Notes: generated from the letters alone by a model not told the origin. Counted from the stretch's first letter, positions 17,377 through 26,151 are shown. The stretch: 64,000 bases of DNA from Bin52 sp965213935 (GCA_965213935.1 CBDCAO010000012.1:1550001-1614000); one strand, 5' to 3'. Numbers and translations are program-made.

Positions 17377-17873
17377 CGCCCCACCCCTGCGAGCATGCGC
17401 GTCGTCACCGCGACAAGACCGAGGGAGATCAGCATGTTGTACCCTGCCATCGAGATGCCGAACAGCGACCAGGCCACTTCGTCGCACCGGACCACCGTTG
17501 TACGCTTGAGCATTTCCTCCAGCCATTCCTTCGATGTCGCGGACCTGACGGGTTCGGCCGCACAGCTCGCAGGTCCCTGCCAGAGGTCCTGTTCGAGCCC
17601 GATGTGATAGCCGGCGACGGCCGCCCCGGACGCGAGTGCCACCAGTGCCACGATCGCGGCCGAACCGGCAAGCGCCGGACTGCGATCACCTGCGATGGCG
17701 GCGATGGCGGCGAGTACAAGTACCATGCCATGCGCCACCCGCTGGTCAATGCACAGCGGACACGGTGCAAGCCCTCCCAGGTACTGGAAGCCGAGCGCGC
17801 CTGCAAGCAACAGCCCGGAGCCCAGGAACAGCAGCACGGCGGGGCGACGGGTCGACGGGGCCATGGCCGCCAT
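17373..17873 (-). CDS. dsbB: Disulfide bond formation protein B (DsbB)
   Basis: A 166-residue inner-membrane protein with four helices. The first redox pair is CPLC in GLAPCPLCIDQR. The second periplasmic pair is the Cys in GPASCAAEP and the Cys in VVRCDEVAW. It re-oxidises DsbA by passing electrons to quinone. The start at 17873 overlaps the VTT gene stop as TGATG, and its stop overlaps coq7 as ATGA, so all three are one tightly coupled operon. A longer upstream frame is not supported. Confidence 0.93.
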   Translation of the reverse strand: MAAMAPSTRRPAVLLFLGSGLLLAGALGFQYLGGLAPCPLCIDQRVAHGMVLVLAAIAAIAGDRSPALAGSAAIVALVALASGAAVAGYHIGLEQDLWQGPASCAAEPVRSATSKEWLEEMLKRTTVVRCDEVAWSLFGISMAGYNMLISLGLVAVTTRMLAGVGR

Positions 17874-18454
17874 CACAGCACGACCCCCGCCAGGAGGAAA
17901 CCGCCGGCGAGCGCGGCGAGGACCAGGATCATCGCAAGCCCGAAGTAGCGTTCGAGCAGGGCGCGGATTGCCGGGCCGAACCACCACAGCAGGCCGGCGA
18001 GCGCAAAGAACCGCATTGCGCGCGACAGCAGCGACGCAACCACGAACACTACAGGGTCGAGCCCGACCACGCCGCTTGCGATGGTGATCACCTTGTAGGG
18101 AAACGGCGTGATGCCAGCCGCGAACACGATCCAGGCCCCCCAGGCGGCATAGCGTGCGGCAAACTCGTCGAACCGGCCGCCGTAGGCATAGAACTCAAGG
18201 ACCGGCCGGCCGACGGTCTCGAGGAAGGCGAAGCCGATGAGGTAGCCGGCGCACCCTCCCGCGACCGACGCCAGCGTGCACACGAGCGCGTGCCCGAGCC
18301 ACCGGCTCCTCTCGGCCAGGACCATCGGCACCAGCATCACATCCGGTGGAACGGGAAAGACCGCGCTCTCGGCGAAGGCAACGAGCGCCAGCCACCGGCG
18401 GGCGTGCCGGTGAGCGGCGGCCGCGAGTGTCCTGTGGTAAAGTGCCTTCAGCAT
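17873..18454 (-). CDS. VTT-domain (DedA/YqaA-like) membrane protein
   Basis: A 193-residue inner-membrane protein. The N-terminal segment has the family motif VAFAESAVFPVPPDVMLVP. The loop GAWIVFAAGITPFPYKVITIASG carries the conserved Gly-x-x-Pro-x-Pro-x-Lys, followed by FVVASLLSRAMRFF and a final hydrophobic helix. VTT proteins of this type are linked to lipid-carrier translocation and membrane homeostasis; the substrate is unknown here. It is the first gene of the VTT-dsbB-coq7 operon. Confidence 0.88.
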   Translation of the reverse strand: MLKALYHRTLAAAAHRHARRWLALVAFAESAVFPVPPDVMLVPMVLAERSRWLGHALVCTLASVAGGCAGYLIGFAFLETVGRPVLEFYAYGGRFDEFAARYAAWGAWIVFAAGITPFPYKVITIASGVVGLDPVVFVVASLLSRAMRFFALAGLLWWFGPAIRALLERYFGLAMILVLAALAGGFLLAGVVL

Positions 18455-18584
18455 GGCCTGTCCCCGGGGCCGTTCGGCAACGCGAGACCCGCCTCCGGGC
18501 CGGTCATTGAAGGCGACGTGCGGAGCGGATATGATCGCGCGAGTCTACGCCGGATGACCCGCACGGATATCCGGCTCGGTACAC

Positions 18585-18608
18585 TGACACGTCGAACCGG
18601 ACGTGTCA
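18585..18608. promoter_or_regulatory. Perfect 9-bp inverted repeat upstream of dctP, candidate operator
   Basis: TGACACGTC, six bases, then GACGTGTCA. It ends 22 bases before the dctP ATG, overlaps the expected promoter/leader, and has the size of a dimeric repressor site. No regulator gene is adjacent, so its binder is unknown. Confidence 0.55.
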
Positions 18609-18630
18609 TGGCAGGGAAGGAACAGCCAAC

Positions 18631-19680
18631 ATGAGGAAAACACTCGTCGCACTGGGTGTGGTAGGCCTCGGCATCGCGGGATTTGCGGGTGTAGGCGCCC
18701 CCGGTGTCGCCAGTGCCCAGGAGGTCCAGGGCCCTGAGGTCACCTGGCGGATGTCACTGTGGGGCAAGCGCCGCGCATTCACCGAGGCGCCGGAATACGT
18801 ATCCAAGATGGTTTCTGAGAAGACCGGCGGCAACTTCGAGATCAAGCTGTACTACGGTCAGCAGCTCTCGAAGAGCAAGGAGAACCTGGACGGGATTTCC
18901 GTGGGCGCCTTCGAGATGGCGAGTTTCTGCGCCTCGTACCATCCGGGCAAGAACGTACCGCTCAACGTGCTCGACCTGCCGTTTCTGCCGCTTGGCAACC
19001 TCGACATCATGCGCAAGGTGCATGACGTGATCTACTCGCACCCGGCGTCGGAAAAGGCGCTCGCCCAGTGGAACGCGAAGATCTACATGTCGATGATGCT
19101 GCCGCAGTACGAGTACATGGGCCGCGGCGAGCCGCCACGCAGCGTGAAGGACTTCGACGGCATGCGGCTTCGTGCGCTCGGCGGCATGGGTGATGCGGCC
19201 GAGAAGATCGGCGCGACCCCGACTACGATGCCGGCATCCGAAGTGTACACCGCGCTGCAGCGCGGAACCGTCGACGCGATCGGCTTCCCGTACACCTACA
19301 CCTTCGCCGCCTACAAGCTGGACGAGATCTCCGACTGGTACACGACCAACATGTCGCTCGGAACCGTCAACTGCCCGATCGTCTTCAATTCAGATGCCTA
19401 CGCAGCACTGCCCGACCAGTACAAGCAGCTGCTTGACGACGTGCGAGACGGCGCCTATGAGGCCCAGAAGGTGGCCTATGCCGAGAAGGACAAGATCAAC
19501 ACTGCCAAGTGGGCGGCCGATCCCAAGCTCGAGGCAGTCGAGATCCCGGAGGAGGAGATGGCCGAGTTCCGCCGCGTTGCCGGCAAGCCGGTCTGGGATG
19601 CCTGGGTCGAGGCCAACAAGGACAAGGTCCCGGCGCAGGAACTGCTTGACCTGGTCCTGAACACGGCTGCCGGTGGCTGA
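18631..19680 (+). CDS. TRAP transporter solute-binding protein (DctP type), system 1
   Basis: A 349-residue periplasmic receptor with a Sec signal peptide (MRKTLVALGVVGLGIAGFAG..., cleavage near ASA-QE). The DctP fold shows in KLYYGQQLSKSKENLDGISVG, the MRLRALGGMGDAAEKIGATP segment carrying the ligand-binding Arg, and the YTALQRGTVDAIGFPYT helix. It delivers an organic acid to the membrane subunits encoded just downstream. AAGGAA precedes the ATG. A terminator-like hairpin separates it from dctQ, which would keep receptor levels above permease levels. Confidence 0.93.
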   Translation: MRKTLVALGVVGLGIAGFAGVGAPGVASAQEVQGPEVTWRMSLWGKRRAFTEAPEYVSKMVSEKTGGNFEIKLYYGQQLSKSKENLDGISVGAFEMASFCASYHPGKNVPLNVLDLPFLPLGNLDIMRKVHDVIYSHPASEKALAQWNAKIYMSMMLPQYEYMGRGEPPRSVKDFDGMRLRALGGMGDAAEKIGATPTTMPASEVYTALQRGTVDAIGFPYTYTFAAYKLDEISDWYTTNMSLGTVNCPIVFNSDAYAALPDQYKQLLDDVRDGAYEAQKVAYAEKDKINTAKWAADPKLEAVEIPEEEMAEFRRVAGKPVWDAWVEANKDKVPAQELLDLVLNTAAGG

Positions 19681-19707
19681 CGCGCCGACAGTCTGACCGA
19701 AGTCGAA

Positions 19708-19734
19708 CCGCCGGGCCCAACGCCCGGCGGTTTT
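19708..19734 (+). terminator. Terminator-like hairpin between TRAP receptor and permease genes
   Basis: A 9-bp perfect GC stem (CCGCCGGGC / GCCCGGCGG) with a 5-base loop, followed at once by TTTT. It lies 27 bases after the dctP stop and 27 bases before dctQ. As an incomplete terminator it would lower permease expression relative to the receptor. Confidence 0.75.
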
Positions 19735-19761
19735 CGGATTCAGCTCCCGTGGAGCCCGCCG

Positions 19762-20418
19762 ATGGCCGACACCGACTATCCGCCCCTCACTCCGACCGCG
19801 CAGTTGCTGGACCGGATCGATCGCGGCATGTTCCGGATCGAGGGCATGTTCAACCTGACGTCGGCGCTGGTGATCCTGGCGTTGATGCTGCTCGCGGTGG
19901 TGCAGGTGATCGGGCGCAAGGCGTTCGACCTGCCGATCCGGGGCTACGTCGACTGGGTTGAATTCGCCATGGCGATCTTTGCCTTCCTGTCGATCGCCTA
20001 CACCCAGCGCCTCGGCGGTCACGTGCGCATGGAGTTCTTCATCGGCCGGTTCTCCGGACGCCTGTTGTGGGGTCTGGAGATCATCGGAACGCTGGTCGCC
20101 ATGTTCGTCATCGTCGTCCTCGCCTGGTACGGCTACACCCATTTCCTGCGGGCGTGGAACATCGGCGATTCCTCGATCGACATTCAGCTGGCGATCTGGC
20201 CCGGCAAGCTGGTGGTTGTCATCGCCTTTATCAGCCTGCAGTTGCGGCTGTGGGTGCAGCTCGCCGGCTTCATCCGGCTGTTCTTCCACCCTGACGCGCG
20301 GCCGGTCGCGGTTCCGATCATCGAGACCGTCGACGAACAGGCCCAGCACGAGATCGATGCCGGTCTTGCCGGCGAGGATGAAAAAGTCGACATCGTCGCA
20401 TCAGGGGTGCAGCGGTAA
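19762..20418 (+). CDS. TRAP transporter small permease (DctQ type), system 1
   Basis: A 218-residue inner-membrane protein with four helices. Helix 1 is ALVILALMLLAVVQVIGRKAF, the FAMAIFAFLSIAYTQRLGGHVRMEFF segment is the DctQ family motif, and a long acidic C-terminal tail ends near EKVDIVAS. It anchors and completes the DctM permease for sodium-driven uptake. Its stop overlaps the dctM ATG by one base (TAATG). Confidence 0.9.
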   Translation: MADTDYPPLTPTAQLLDRIDRGMFRIEGMFNLTSALVILALMLLAVVQVIGRKAFDLPIRGYVDWVEFAMAIFAFLSIAYTQRLGGHVRMEFFIGRFSGRLLWGLEIIGTLVAMFVIVVLAWYGYTHFLRAWNIGDSSIDIQLAIWPGKLVVVIAFISLQLRLWVQLAGFIRLFFHPDARPVAVPIIETVDEQAQHEIDAGLAGEDEKVDIVASGVQR

Positions 20419-21719
20419 TGGACGAATTTGCCATTGGCCTGATCGGCACCGGCGCGCTGCTGTTGCTGGTCTTCGGCGGTGTTCGCGTCTTTATCGTTGC
20501 CGCCCTCATCGGCCTGCTGGGAACCGTTGCCATCATCGGCTGGAAGGCGGGTGCGGGTATCAGCGGAACCGTTCCGCACTCGAAATCGATCAACTACGCG
20601 CTGAGCGTGCTGCCGATGTTCATTCTCATCGGCTTCATCGCCTATCATGGCGGGTTGACCCACGCCCTGTTCCGGGCGGCGCGGGCCTGGGTCGGCTGGG
20701 TGCCGGGCGGCCTTGCGGTCGCCAGCGTGTTTGCGACTGCCGGCTTCGCCGCGGTCTCGGGCGCCAGCACCGCCACCGCCGCGGTTTTCAGCCGGGTGGC
20801 GATCCCGCACATGCTCGCGCATGGCTACGACCGCCGCCTCGCCGCCGGTGTCGTCGCGGCCGGCGGCACGCTCGCCTCGCTCATTCCGCCAAGCGCCATC
20901 CTGGTGATCTACGCCATCATCGTCGAGGAATCGGTCGGAACCCTGATCCTCGCCGGCTTCATACCGGGTGTCGTCTCGGCACTGGTCTATGCACTGCTGA
21001 TCATTGGCCAGTGCATGATCTGGCCACATCTCGGCCGGGCCATCCCGTCGTCACCGTGGAGCGAGCGGTTCTCCAGCCTGCCCGGTACCGTTCCGATCTT
21101 CGTCGTGGTCGCGGTCATCTTCTACTCGATGTACTCCGGCACCGCGACACCGACCGAGGCCGGTGCGCTCGGCGCCTTTGTGGTCCTGGTGGTGGCCCTG
21201 GCCAAGGGCATGCGCTGGGGAGCGCTCAAGGAGGCCCTGCTCGAGACAGCGAAGCTCACGGTGATGATCTTCGCGCTGATCTGGGGCGTGCTGATCTTCG
21301 TGCGGTTCCTCGGCTACGCCGGGTTGCCGCAGGCGTTCTCCGAGTTCGTGGTCACGCTGCCGTTCCCGCCGATCGTGGTGATGATCCTGATCCTGTGCGG
21401 CTATGCCGTGCTGGGGATGTTCATGGACGCCATCGGCATGCTGCTGCTCACCCTGCCGGTAGTGCACCCGGCGGTGATCGCGCTCGGCTACGACCCGATC
21501 TGGTTCGGCATCATCGTGGTCAAGATGTGCGAGGTCTGCCTGATCACACCGCCGGTGGGGCTGAACTGCTACGTGGTCAGCGCGGTCAGACCGGATATTC
21601 CACTGGGGGACGTGTTCAGGGGCATCGGTCCGTTCTTCGTCGCCGACGTGGTGACCATCGGCCTGTTCCTCGCCTATCCGGAAATCGTCCTCTGGCTGCC
21701 GAGACTGGTCAACTCCTGA
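20418..21719 (+). CDS. TRAP transporter large permease (DctM type), system 1
   Basis: A 433-residue protein with 11-12 hydrophobic spans. Landmarks are SVLPMFILIGFIAYHGG, GAVSGASTATAAVFSRVAIPHM-type scaffold motifs, SLIPPSAILVIYAIIVEESVGTL, the SGTATPTEAGALGA loop and the C-terminal MCEVCLITPPVGLNCYVV. This is the ion-coupled transport subunit. It starts inside the dctQ stop codon. The gluQ frame begins five bases after its stop. Confidence 0.93.
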   Translation: MDEFAIGLIGTGALLLLVFGGVRVFIVAALIGLLGTVAIIGWKAGAGISGTVPHSKSINYALSVLPMFILIGFIAYHGGLTHALFRAARAWVGWVPGGLAVASVFATAGFAAVSGASTATAAVFSRVAIPHMLAHGYDRRLAAGVVAAGGTLASLIPPSAILVIYAIIVEESVGTLILAGFIPGVVSALVYALLIIGQCMIWPHLGRAIPSSPWSERFSSLPGTVPIFVVVAVIFYSMYSGTATPTEAGALGAFVVLVVALAKGMRWGALKEALLETAKLTVMIFALIWGVLIFVRFLGYAGLPQAFSEFVVTLPFPPIVVMILILCGYAVLGMFMDAIGMLLLTLPVVHPAVIALGYDPIWFGIIVVKMCEVCLITPPVGLNCYVVSAVRPDIPLGDVFRGIGPFFVADVVTIGLFLAYPEIVLWLPRLVNS

Positions 21720-21724
21720 CCGGG

Positions 21725-22639
21725 GTGCTGCGGGCGGGAAGGCGGAGTAGCGTCACCCGGTTCGCTCCGAGCCCGACCGGGTACCTGCACCTCGGCCACG
21801 CCGGCTCGGCCCTGGTCGCCTTCGAGGCTGCCCGGGCAACCGGGGGGCGGTTCCTGCTGCGCATCGAGGACATCGACCGCGACCGCTGCCGGGCCCGTTT
21901 CGACCAGGCGCTGCGCGAGGATCTCGCCTGGCTCGGCGTGACCTGGCGGGAACCGGTGCGCCGGCAGTCCGAGCACATGGCGGAGTACACACGCACGCTC
22001 AGCCGGCTCGACGAGATGGGCCTGCTCTACCCCTGCGTGCTGTCCCGGCGCGAACTGGCGGAAGTGCTGAGCGCACCGCACGGCGGACCGGCAGGAACAG
22101 CCGTCACCGGGACCGACCGGCTGATCGCGCCGCGGGAGCGCGACCGCCGACTGGCTGAAGGCGCACCCTACGCCCTGCGACTGCGGATGGAAGAGGCGAT
22201 GAGACGCACGGGCCCGCTCACCTGGCACGACCGGCGGTCCGGCCGGCAGGACGCCCGGCCCGGACTGTTCGGTGACGTGATCCTCGCGAGAAAGGATGTC
22301 CGCACCAGCTACCACCTCGCGGTCACGGTCGATGACGCCGCCCAGGCGGTCTCGCTGGTTACCCGCGGCGATGACCTGTTCGCGGCCACACACGTCCACC
22401 GGCTGCTCCAGGCGCTGCTCGACCTGCCGGTCCCGGAGTACGCGCATCACCCGTTGATTGTGGATGGCGAGGGCCGGCGCCTTGCCAAGCGGAACCGCGC
22501 GCTTACCATTCGTGCGCTCCGAGAGGATGGACACGATCCCAATGCCGTGCGCGGGATGGTGGTGCGCGGCGGCATCGATCTCGACCACGCGGGCATGCAG
22601 ACCCGCAACGCAGAAACCCTTGACATGGAGACATCATGA
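21725..22639 (+). CDS. gluQ: Glutamyl-Q tRNA(Asp) synthetase
   Basis: A 304-residue truncated glutamyl-tRNA synthetase paralogue that attaches glutamate to queuosine in tRNA(Asp). The catalytic motifs are present: FAPSPTGYLHLGHA (HIGH class I motif) with RIEDIDRDR, and LAKRNRALTI (KMSKS equivalent). The anticodon-binding domain is absent, as expected for GluQ. Only one of the usual zinc-binding cysteines is visible (YPC). The start is uncertain: the first in-frame candidate is GTG at 21725 with a weak ribosome site. The stop overlaps the next gene as ATGA. Confidence 0.9.
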   Translation: MLRAGRRSSVTRFAPSPTGYLHLGHAGSALVAFEAARATGGRFLLRIEDIDRDRCRARFDQALREDLAWLGVTWREPVRRQSEHMAEYTRTLSRLDEMGLLYPCVLSRRELAEVLSAPHGGPAGTAVTGTDRLIAPRERDRRLAEGAPYALRLRMEEAMRRTGPLTWHDRRSGRQDARPGLFGDVILARKDVRTSYHLAVTVDDAAQAVSLVTRGDDLFAATHVHRLLQALLDLPVPEYAHHPLIVDGEGRRLAKRNRALTIRALREDGHDPNAVRGMVVRGGIDLDHAGMQTRNAETLDMETS

Positions 22640-23658
22640 GCACGTTCCGCGTTGGCCTGAGCGCCGCATTCGTCCGGGCTGACGGCAAGCCCGCCTTTCC
22701 CAGCTGCAACTGGAGCGGCCTTGCCGCTGCCGGGATCGAACTCGCCGACATGAACCCGGCGGATGTTCTGGCACCCGGCGATCTCGAGGATTTCGACGCT
22801 GTGGTACTGATGGGTGAGGGCATGAATGCCGCGAGCTTTCCGGCCGACAGGCGGCTCGGGCTCGTGTGCAGGATGGGCGTCGGCTACGACCGCATCGATG
22901 TTGCCGCCTGCACGGAACGAGATGTTGCGCTTACCATCACGCCGGACGGGGTGCGCCGCCCGATGGCGAGCTCGGTGGTGCTGATGATCCTGGCACTGGC
23001 GCACAGGCTGGTCGAGAAGGACCGGATCGCACGCACCGGGCCGCTCGGCTGGCCGGCGCGGATGGACTGTTTCGGGACCGGGCTGGTCGGCCGCACCCTC
23101 GCCATCATCGGGCTCGGCAACATCGGTCGTGAAGTGACACGGCTGATCAGGCCGTTCGACATGCGCATCATCGCCCACGACCCCTACCTCGATCCGCAGG
23201 TCGCGGCAGGTCTGGGCGTCGAGCTGGTCGGACTCGAGACCGCGTTCCGCGAGGCCGACTTCCTCTCCTTCAACTGCCCGCTCACCGACGAGACCAGGGG
23301 TATCGGCTCGGCCGAGGGGATCGCGCTGATGAAGCCGACCGCCTACATCGTCAACACGGCGCGCGGTCCGGTCATCGACCAGCAGGCGCTGTACGCAGCC
23401 CTGGTCGAGGGCAGGATTGCGGGCGCCGCCATCGACGTGTTCGACCCGGAACCGGCACCGGCCGACGATCCGATCCTCGCTCTGAACTCGGTGATCGTCG
23501 CTCCGCACGCCATCGGGTTTTCCGACCAGATGTTCCAGACCATGGGCGAGGTAAACACCCGGGCCATTCTCGCGTTCCGCGACGGAACTGCGCCGGAAAA
23601 CCTGGTCAATCCCGAGGTGGTGAACCGGGCCGGTTTCCAGGCCAGGCTCGGCCGCTGA
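22636..23658 (+). CDS. D-isomer-specific 2-hydroxyacid dehydrogenase
   Basis: A 340-residue NAD-dependent enzyme. The Rossmann motif GLGNIGREV and the catalytic set Arg in NTARGPVID, Glu in DVFDPEPAPAD and His in VAPHAIGF are all present. It would interconvert a 2-hydroxy and 2-oxo acid. The ATG overlaps the gluQ stop. Its final 17 codons are duplicated at 28415-28474, evidence of a rearrangement downstream. Confidence 0.9.
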   Translation: MSTFRVGLSAAFVRADGKPAFPSCNWSGLAAAGIELADMNPADVLAPGDLEDFDAVVLMGEGMNAASFPADRRLGLVCRMGVGYDRIDVAACTERDVALTITPDGVRRPMASSVVLMILALAHRLVEKDRIARTGPLGWPARMDCFGTGLVGRTLAIIGLGNIGREVTRLIRPFDMRIIAHDPYLDPQVAAGLGVELVGLETAFREADFLSFNCPLTDETRGIGSAEGIALMKPTAYIVNTARGPVIDQQALYAALVEGRIAGAAIDVFDPEPAPADDPILALNSVIVAPHAIGFSDQMFQTMGEVNTRAILAFRDGTAPENLVNPEVVNRAGFQARLGR

Positions 23659-23714
23659 TCCGCCTGGTGCAGCGGCGGGTGACTCCAGGGAACCAGGATG
23701 GCGGAGTGTATCTC
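23599..23714. repeat. Direct repeat, left copy (3' end of dehydrogenase plus NIPSNAP scar)
   Basis: The first 50 bases (23599-23648) are identical to 28415-28464, and similarity continues at roughly 80 percent for about 65 more bases. The left copy contains the real end of the dehydrogenase. It is followed by a minus-strand scar encoding ILVPWSHPPL, matching the ILIPWSHSPL end of the NIPSNAP protein at 28480. Confidence 0.88.
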
Positions 23715-23733
23715 CTGCGGATAGTGGGCCGGG

Positions 23734-24009
23734 TCAGTCGGTCAGTGATTCGAACAGGTTGATCGCCGCGATGCCAGGCGGCGCGAAATGACGCAGGTTC
23801 CAGGCCGGGAGCGCGAACCCGTGGACATTCGTCGTGGCCGCAATAGCGAGGTCGGCAAGGCCCGACGCACACCCGCCAACGGCGGGATGTTCGTGCTCCG
23901 GGACGACGGCGGGCTGCCTGGTCAGGCGGACCGGGTTCGTGGACCACGGAGCGGGGACCTGTGCGGGCGATGACGGAACGCCGCCCGGGCCCAGGCTGAA
24001 GCCGGACAA
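23734..24009 (-). pseudogene. PIN-domain (VapC-type) toxin C-terminal remnant
   Basis: About 57 residues at the C-terminal end look like a VapC ribonuclease: EHEHPAVGGCASGLADLAIAA, then a strand, NLRHFAPPGIAAINLFESLTD. The Asp in LADLAIAA and the NLRHF motif are typical of the last PIN helices and strand. The N-terminal half with the first acidic residue is missing, and no VapB partner is visible, so it is a relic. Confidence 0.5.
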
Positions 24010-24109
24010 CCCGGAGTACGAGCACCATACCTGCCTCCCGGAGCACCTCCATATCGCCAGAAGAGGGGTGGTGGACGTTCAGGATGGTGCGAGGGGACGC
24101 CGGGCCGGA

Positions 24110-25429
24110 TCAGGTCCTCATCAGGCCCGGCAGCCAGGTAATGATCCCGGGGAAGATCATGCAAAGAGTGAGACCCAGTATCATGAGAAAGACAAACGGC
24201 GTCGTCGATTTGTAGATATCCATCATGGTCACCCCCGGCGGCACAACTGCCTTCATGTAGAACAGGTTGAATCCGAAAGGTGGTGTCAGAAAGGCAAGCT
24301 CCATGTTGATCACGAACAGTATCGCAAACCAGAGCGGATCGAAGCCAAGGGAGGTGACAATCGGGAAAAACAGAGGAGCAGTCAGCAGAACGATGCCCGC
24401 CGGATCGAAGAACATTCCCAACACGAGCAGGATGACCTGCATGGTGATGATCACCATCCATGGATCGCCGATACCCGTGATGAGGTCACCGACGAGCGTA
24501 GAGGCACCGGTGACGGCATAGAGCGCCGTGAACGCCGAGGCGGCGAATACAATCCAGATAACCATCGCGCTCAATCGCAGCGTGATGAACAGCGCCGAGG
24601 TGAAGTTCTTCCAGGTGAACGACCGTTTGATCACCGCGCTGACAATCGCGCCGAGGGCACCGATTGCCGAAGCCTCGCTGGGCGTGGCGAGGCCGAAGAA
24701 CATCGATCCCATCACCGCAAAGACTAGGCTGACGGGTAGTAACAACGCCCGCAGCAGTCTGAGACGCTCAGCCGCCGGAAGTCGGTCATCAGGCGGCACG
24801 CTTGGTCCCATGTCCCTCTGGACGTAACAGCGGATCAGGATATACCCGACAAACAATGAGCTGAGCAGCAACCCGGGCAGAATGCCGGCAATGAACATCT
24901 GGCCGACCGACTGTCTCGAGGTCAGGGCGAGAATGATCATCAGCACGCTCGGCGGAATGAGGATTCCAAGTGAACCACCTGCCGATATGCAACCGAGCGC
25001 TATGTCTTTCTTGTAGCCGCGCCTGAGCATCGAGGGCAGTGCGATCAGGCCCATCGACGTGGTGGCGGCACCGCTGATGCCGACCATCGCCGCAAACAGC
25101 GTGCAGATGAGCACTGTTCCGGCCGCAAGCCCGCCACGGAGTCCCCCCATCCAGTGGTACATCAATTCGTACATCTCTTCGGCGATGCCACATCGTTGCA
25201 GCAAGGCGCCCATGAATATGAACATGGGTACGGCCACGAGCAGGAACAGGTCCATGGCCATGTATGTTCGATTTGCGAGAATCGGTAGCGCGTGCGGTCC
25301 CCACAGGACGATAATGAAGAACGTTGCAACGCCGCCAATCGCGAACACCAGCGGCAGCCCCGCAAGCAGGAGCACGACAAGACTGCCAAACAGGATCACT
25401 GTTAGCCACTCTGGGCCCAGGCCAAACAT
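24110..25429 (-). CDS. TRAP transporter large permease (DctM type), system 2
   Basis: A 439-residue membrane protein with the DctM pattern: VAVPMFIFMGALLQRCG, VGISGAATTSMGLIALPSML, GSLGILIPPSVLMIILALTS, FFGLATPSEASAIGALGA and NMELAFLTPPFGFNLFYMKA. It couples ion flow to uptake for the receptor at 26315. Codon use is visibly AT-richer than in system 1, suggesting acquisition from another lineage. The gene lies 77 bases after the small permease. Confidence 0.93.
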   Translation of the reverse strand: MFGLGPEWLTVILFGSLVVLLLAGLPLVFAIGGVATFFIIVLWGPHALPILANRTYMAMDLFLLVAVPMFIFMGALLQRCGIAEEMYELMYHWMGGLRGGLAAGTVLICTLFAAMVGISGAATTSMGLIALPSMLRRGYKKDIALGCISAGGSLGILIPPSVLMIILALTSRQSVGQMFIAGILPGLLLSSLFVGYILIRCYVQRDMGPSVPPDDRLPAAERLRLLRALLLPVSLVFAVMGSMFFGLATPSEASAIGALGAIVSAVIKRSFTWKNFTSALFITLRLSAMVIWIVFAASAFTALYAVTGASTLVGDLITGIGDPWMVIITMQVILLVLGMFFDPAGIVLLTAPLFFPIVTSLGFDPLWFAILFVINMELAFLTPPFGFNLFYMKAVVPPGVTMMDIYKSTTPFVFLMILGLTLCMIFPGIITWLPGLMRT

Positions 25430-25506
25430 GAACTAACTCCTGCGGGACTGTCGCCGGGACACGACGGTCGACGCGTCAGTGGACGTACGCAGCGAGACGG
25501 CGGAGG

Positions 25507-26040
25507 TCACGGAACCTGAACGCGTACCGGAAAGATGTCTTCCCCCTTGATGACGATCGCCACATCGCGGATCAGCTTGGCGAAAACCTGCATCAGGAAC
25601 AGCAGGCATCCCACCGGCAGCGTTGTGCGCAACGGATAGTAAATGGGTTTCCAATGCGTCATCGTGGTCTCTCCGAGTTGCCAGGACCTGATGGTGATCT
25701 CCAGTGATACCCAAAACAGCACGCCCAGAAACAGGAACGTAAACCCGCTGGTGAGGATATCGAGCATCGCACGCCCCCGACGCGAGAGCTGACCCCAGAT
25801 GATATCCACATTGACATGACCGCCGGTCATGTACGTGTAGGCCCCGCCAAGTACAATGTAGCCACCGTACAGGAAAAGCGATATTTCATACGCCCAAAGC
25901 GATGGCGAATTGAAAAAGTACCTCAGCACGATTTCCCAGACCATGATGCAGAGCATCGGGATGATCGTGAACGCGACGATCCAGGCGAACCTCGCGTTAA
26001 GCCAGTCAGTAAAATGCAGGTAGTACTGTATTGCTTTCAC
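25507..26040 (-). CDS. TRAP transporter small permease (DctQ type), system 2
   Basis: A 177-residue four-helix protein. It opens YYLHFTDWLNARFAWIVAF, has IMVWEIVLRYFFNSPSLWAYE and the GGHVNVDIIWGQLS loop, all DctQ hallmarks. I take GTG at 26040 as the start because the helix-1 register then fits; the frame extends further upstream without similarity. AT-richer than the flanking chromosome, like its partners. Confidence 0.88.
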   Translation of the reverse strand: MKAIQYYLHFTDWLNARFAWIVAFTIIPMLCIMVWEIVLRYFFNSPSLWAYEISLFLYGGYIVLGGAYTYMTGGHVNVDIIWGQLSRRGRAMLDILTSGFTFLFLGVLFWVSLEITIRSWQLGETTMTHWKPIYYPLRTTLPVGCLLFLMQVFAKLIRDVAIVIKGEDIFPVRVQVP

Positions 26041-26131
26041 CGTCCGTTCCCATCCAGACCGGTCGCGCCAGCGAGGCAAACGGACCACTGGCAGCCATGG
26101 TGATGCCGTCGGCGCAACATGCCCCTTTGTG

Positions 26132-26151
26132 GCATCGCCCGAGGGCGATGC
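26132..26151. promoter_or_regulatory. 9-bp perfect hairpin in the receptor-permease gap of TRAP system 2
   Basis: GCATCGCCC, two bases, GGGCGATGC inside the 274-base gap between the receptor stop and the small-permease start. It has no T-run on the minus strand, so it may be an mRNA processing or stability element more than a terminator. Its position parallels the hairpin in system 1. Confidence 0.35.

Noticed and set aside
19958..21724. Long plus-strand frame joined to gluQ at its 3' end
   Set aside because: Only the part after 21725 has synthetase motifs; the upstream part overlaps dctQ and dctM in a shifted frame.
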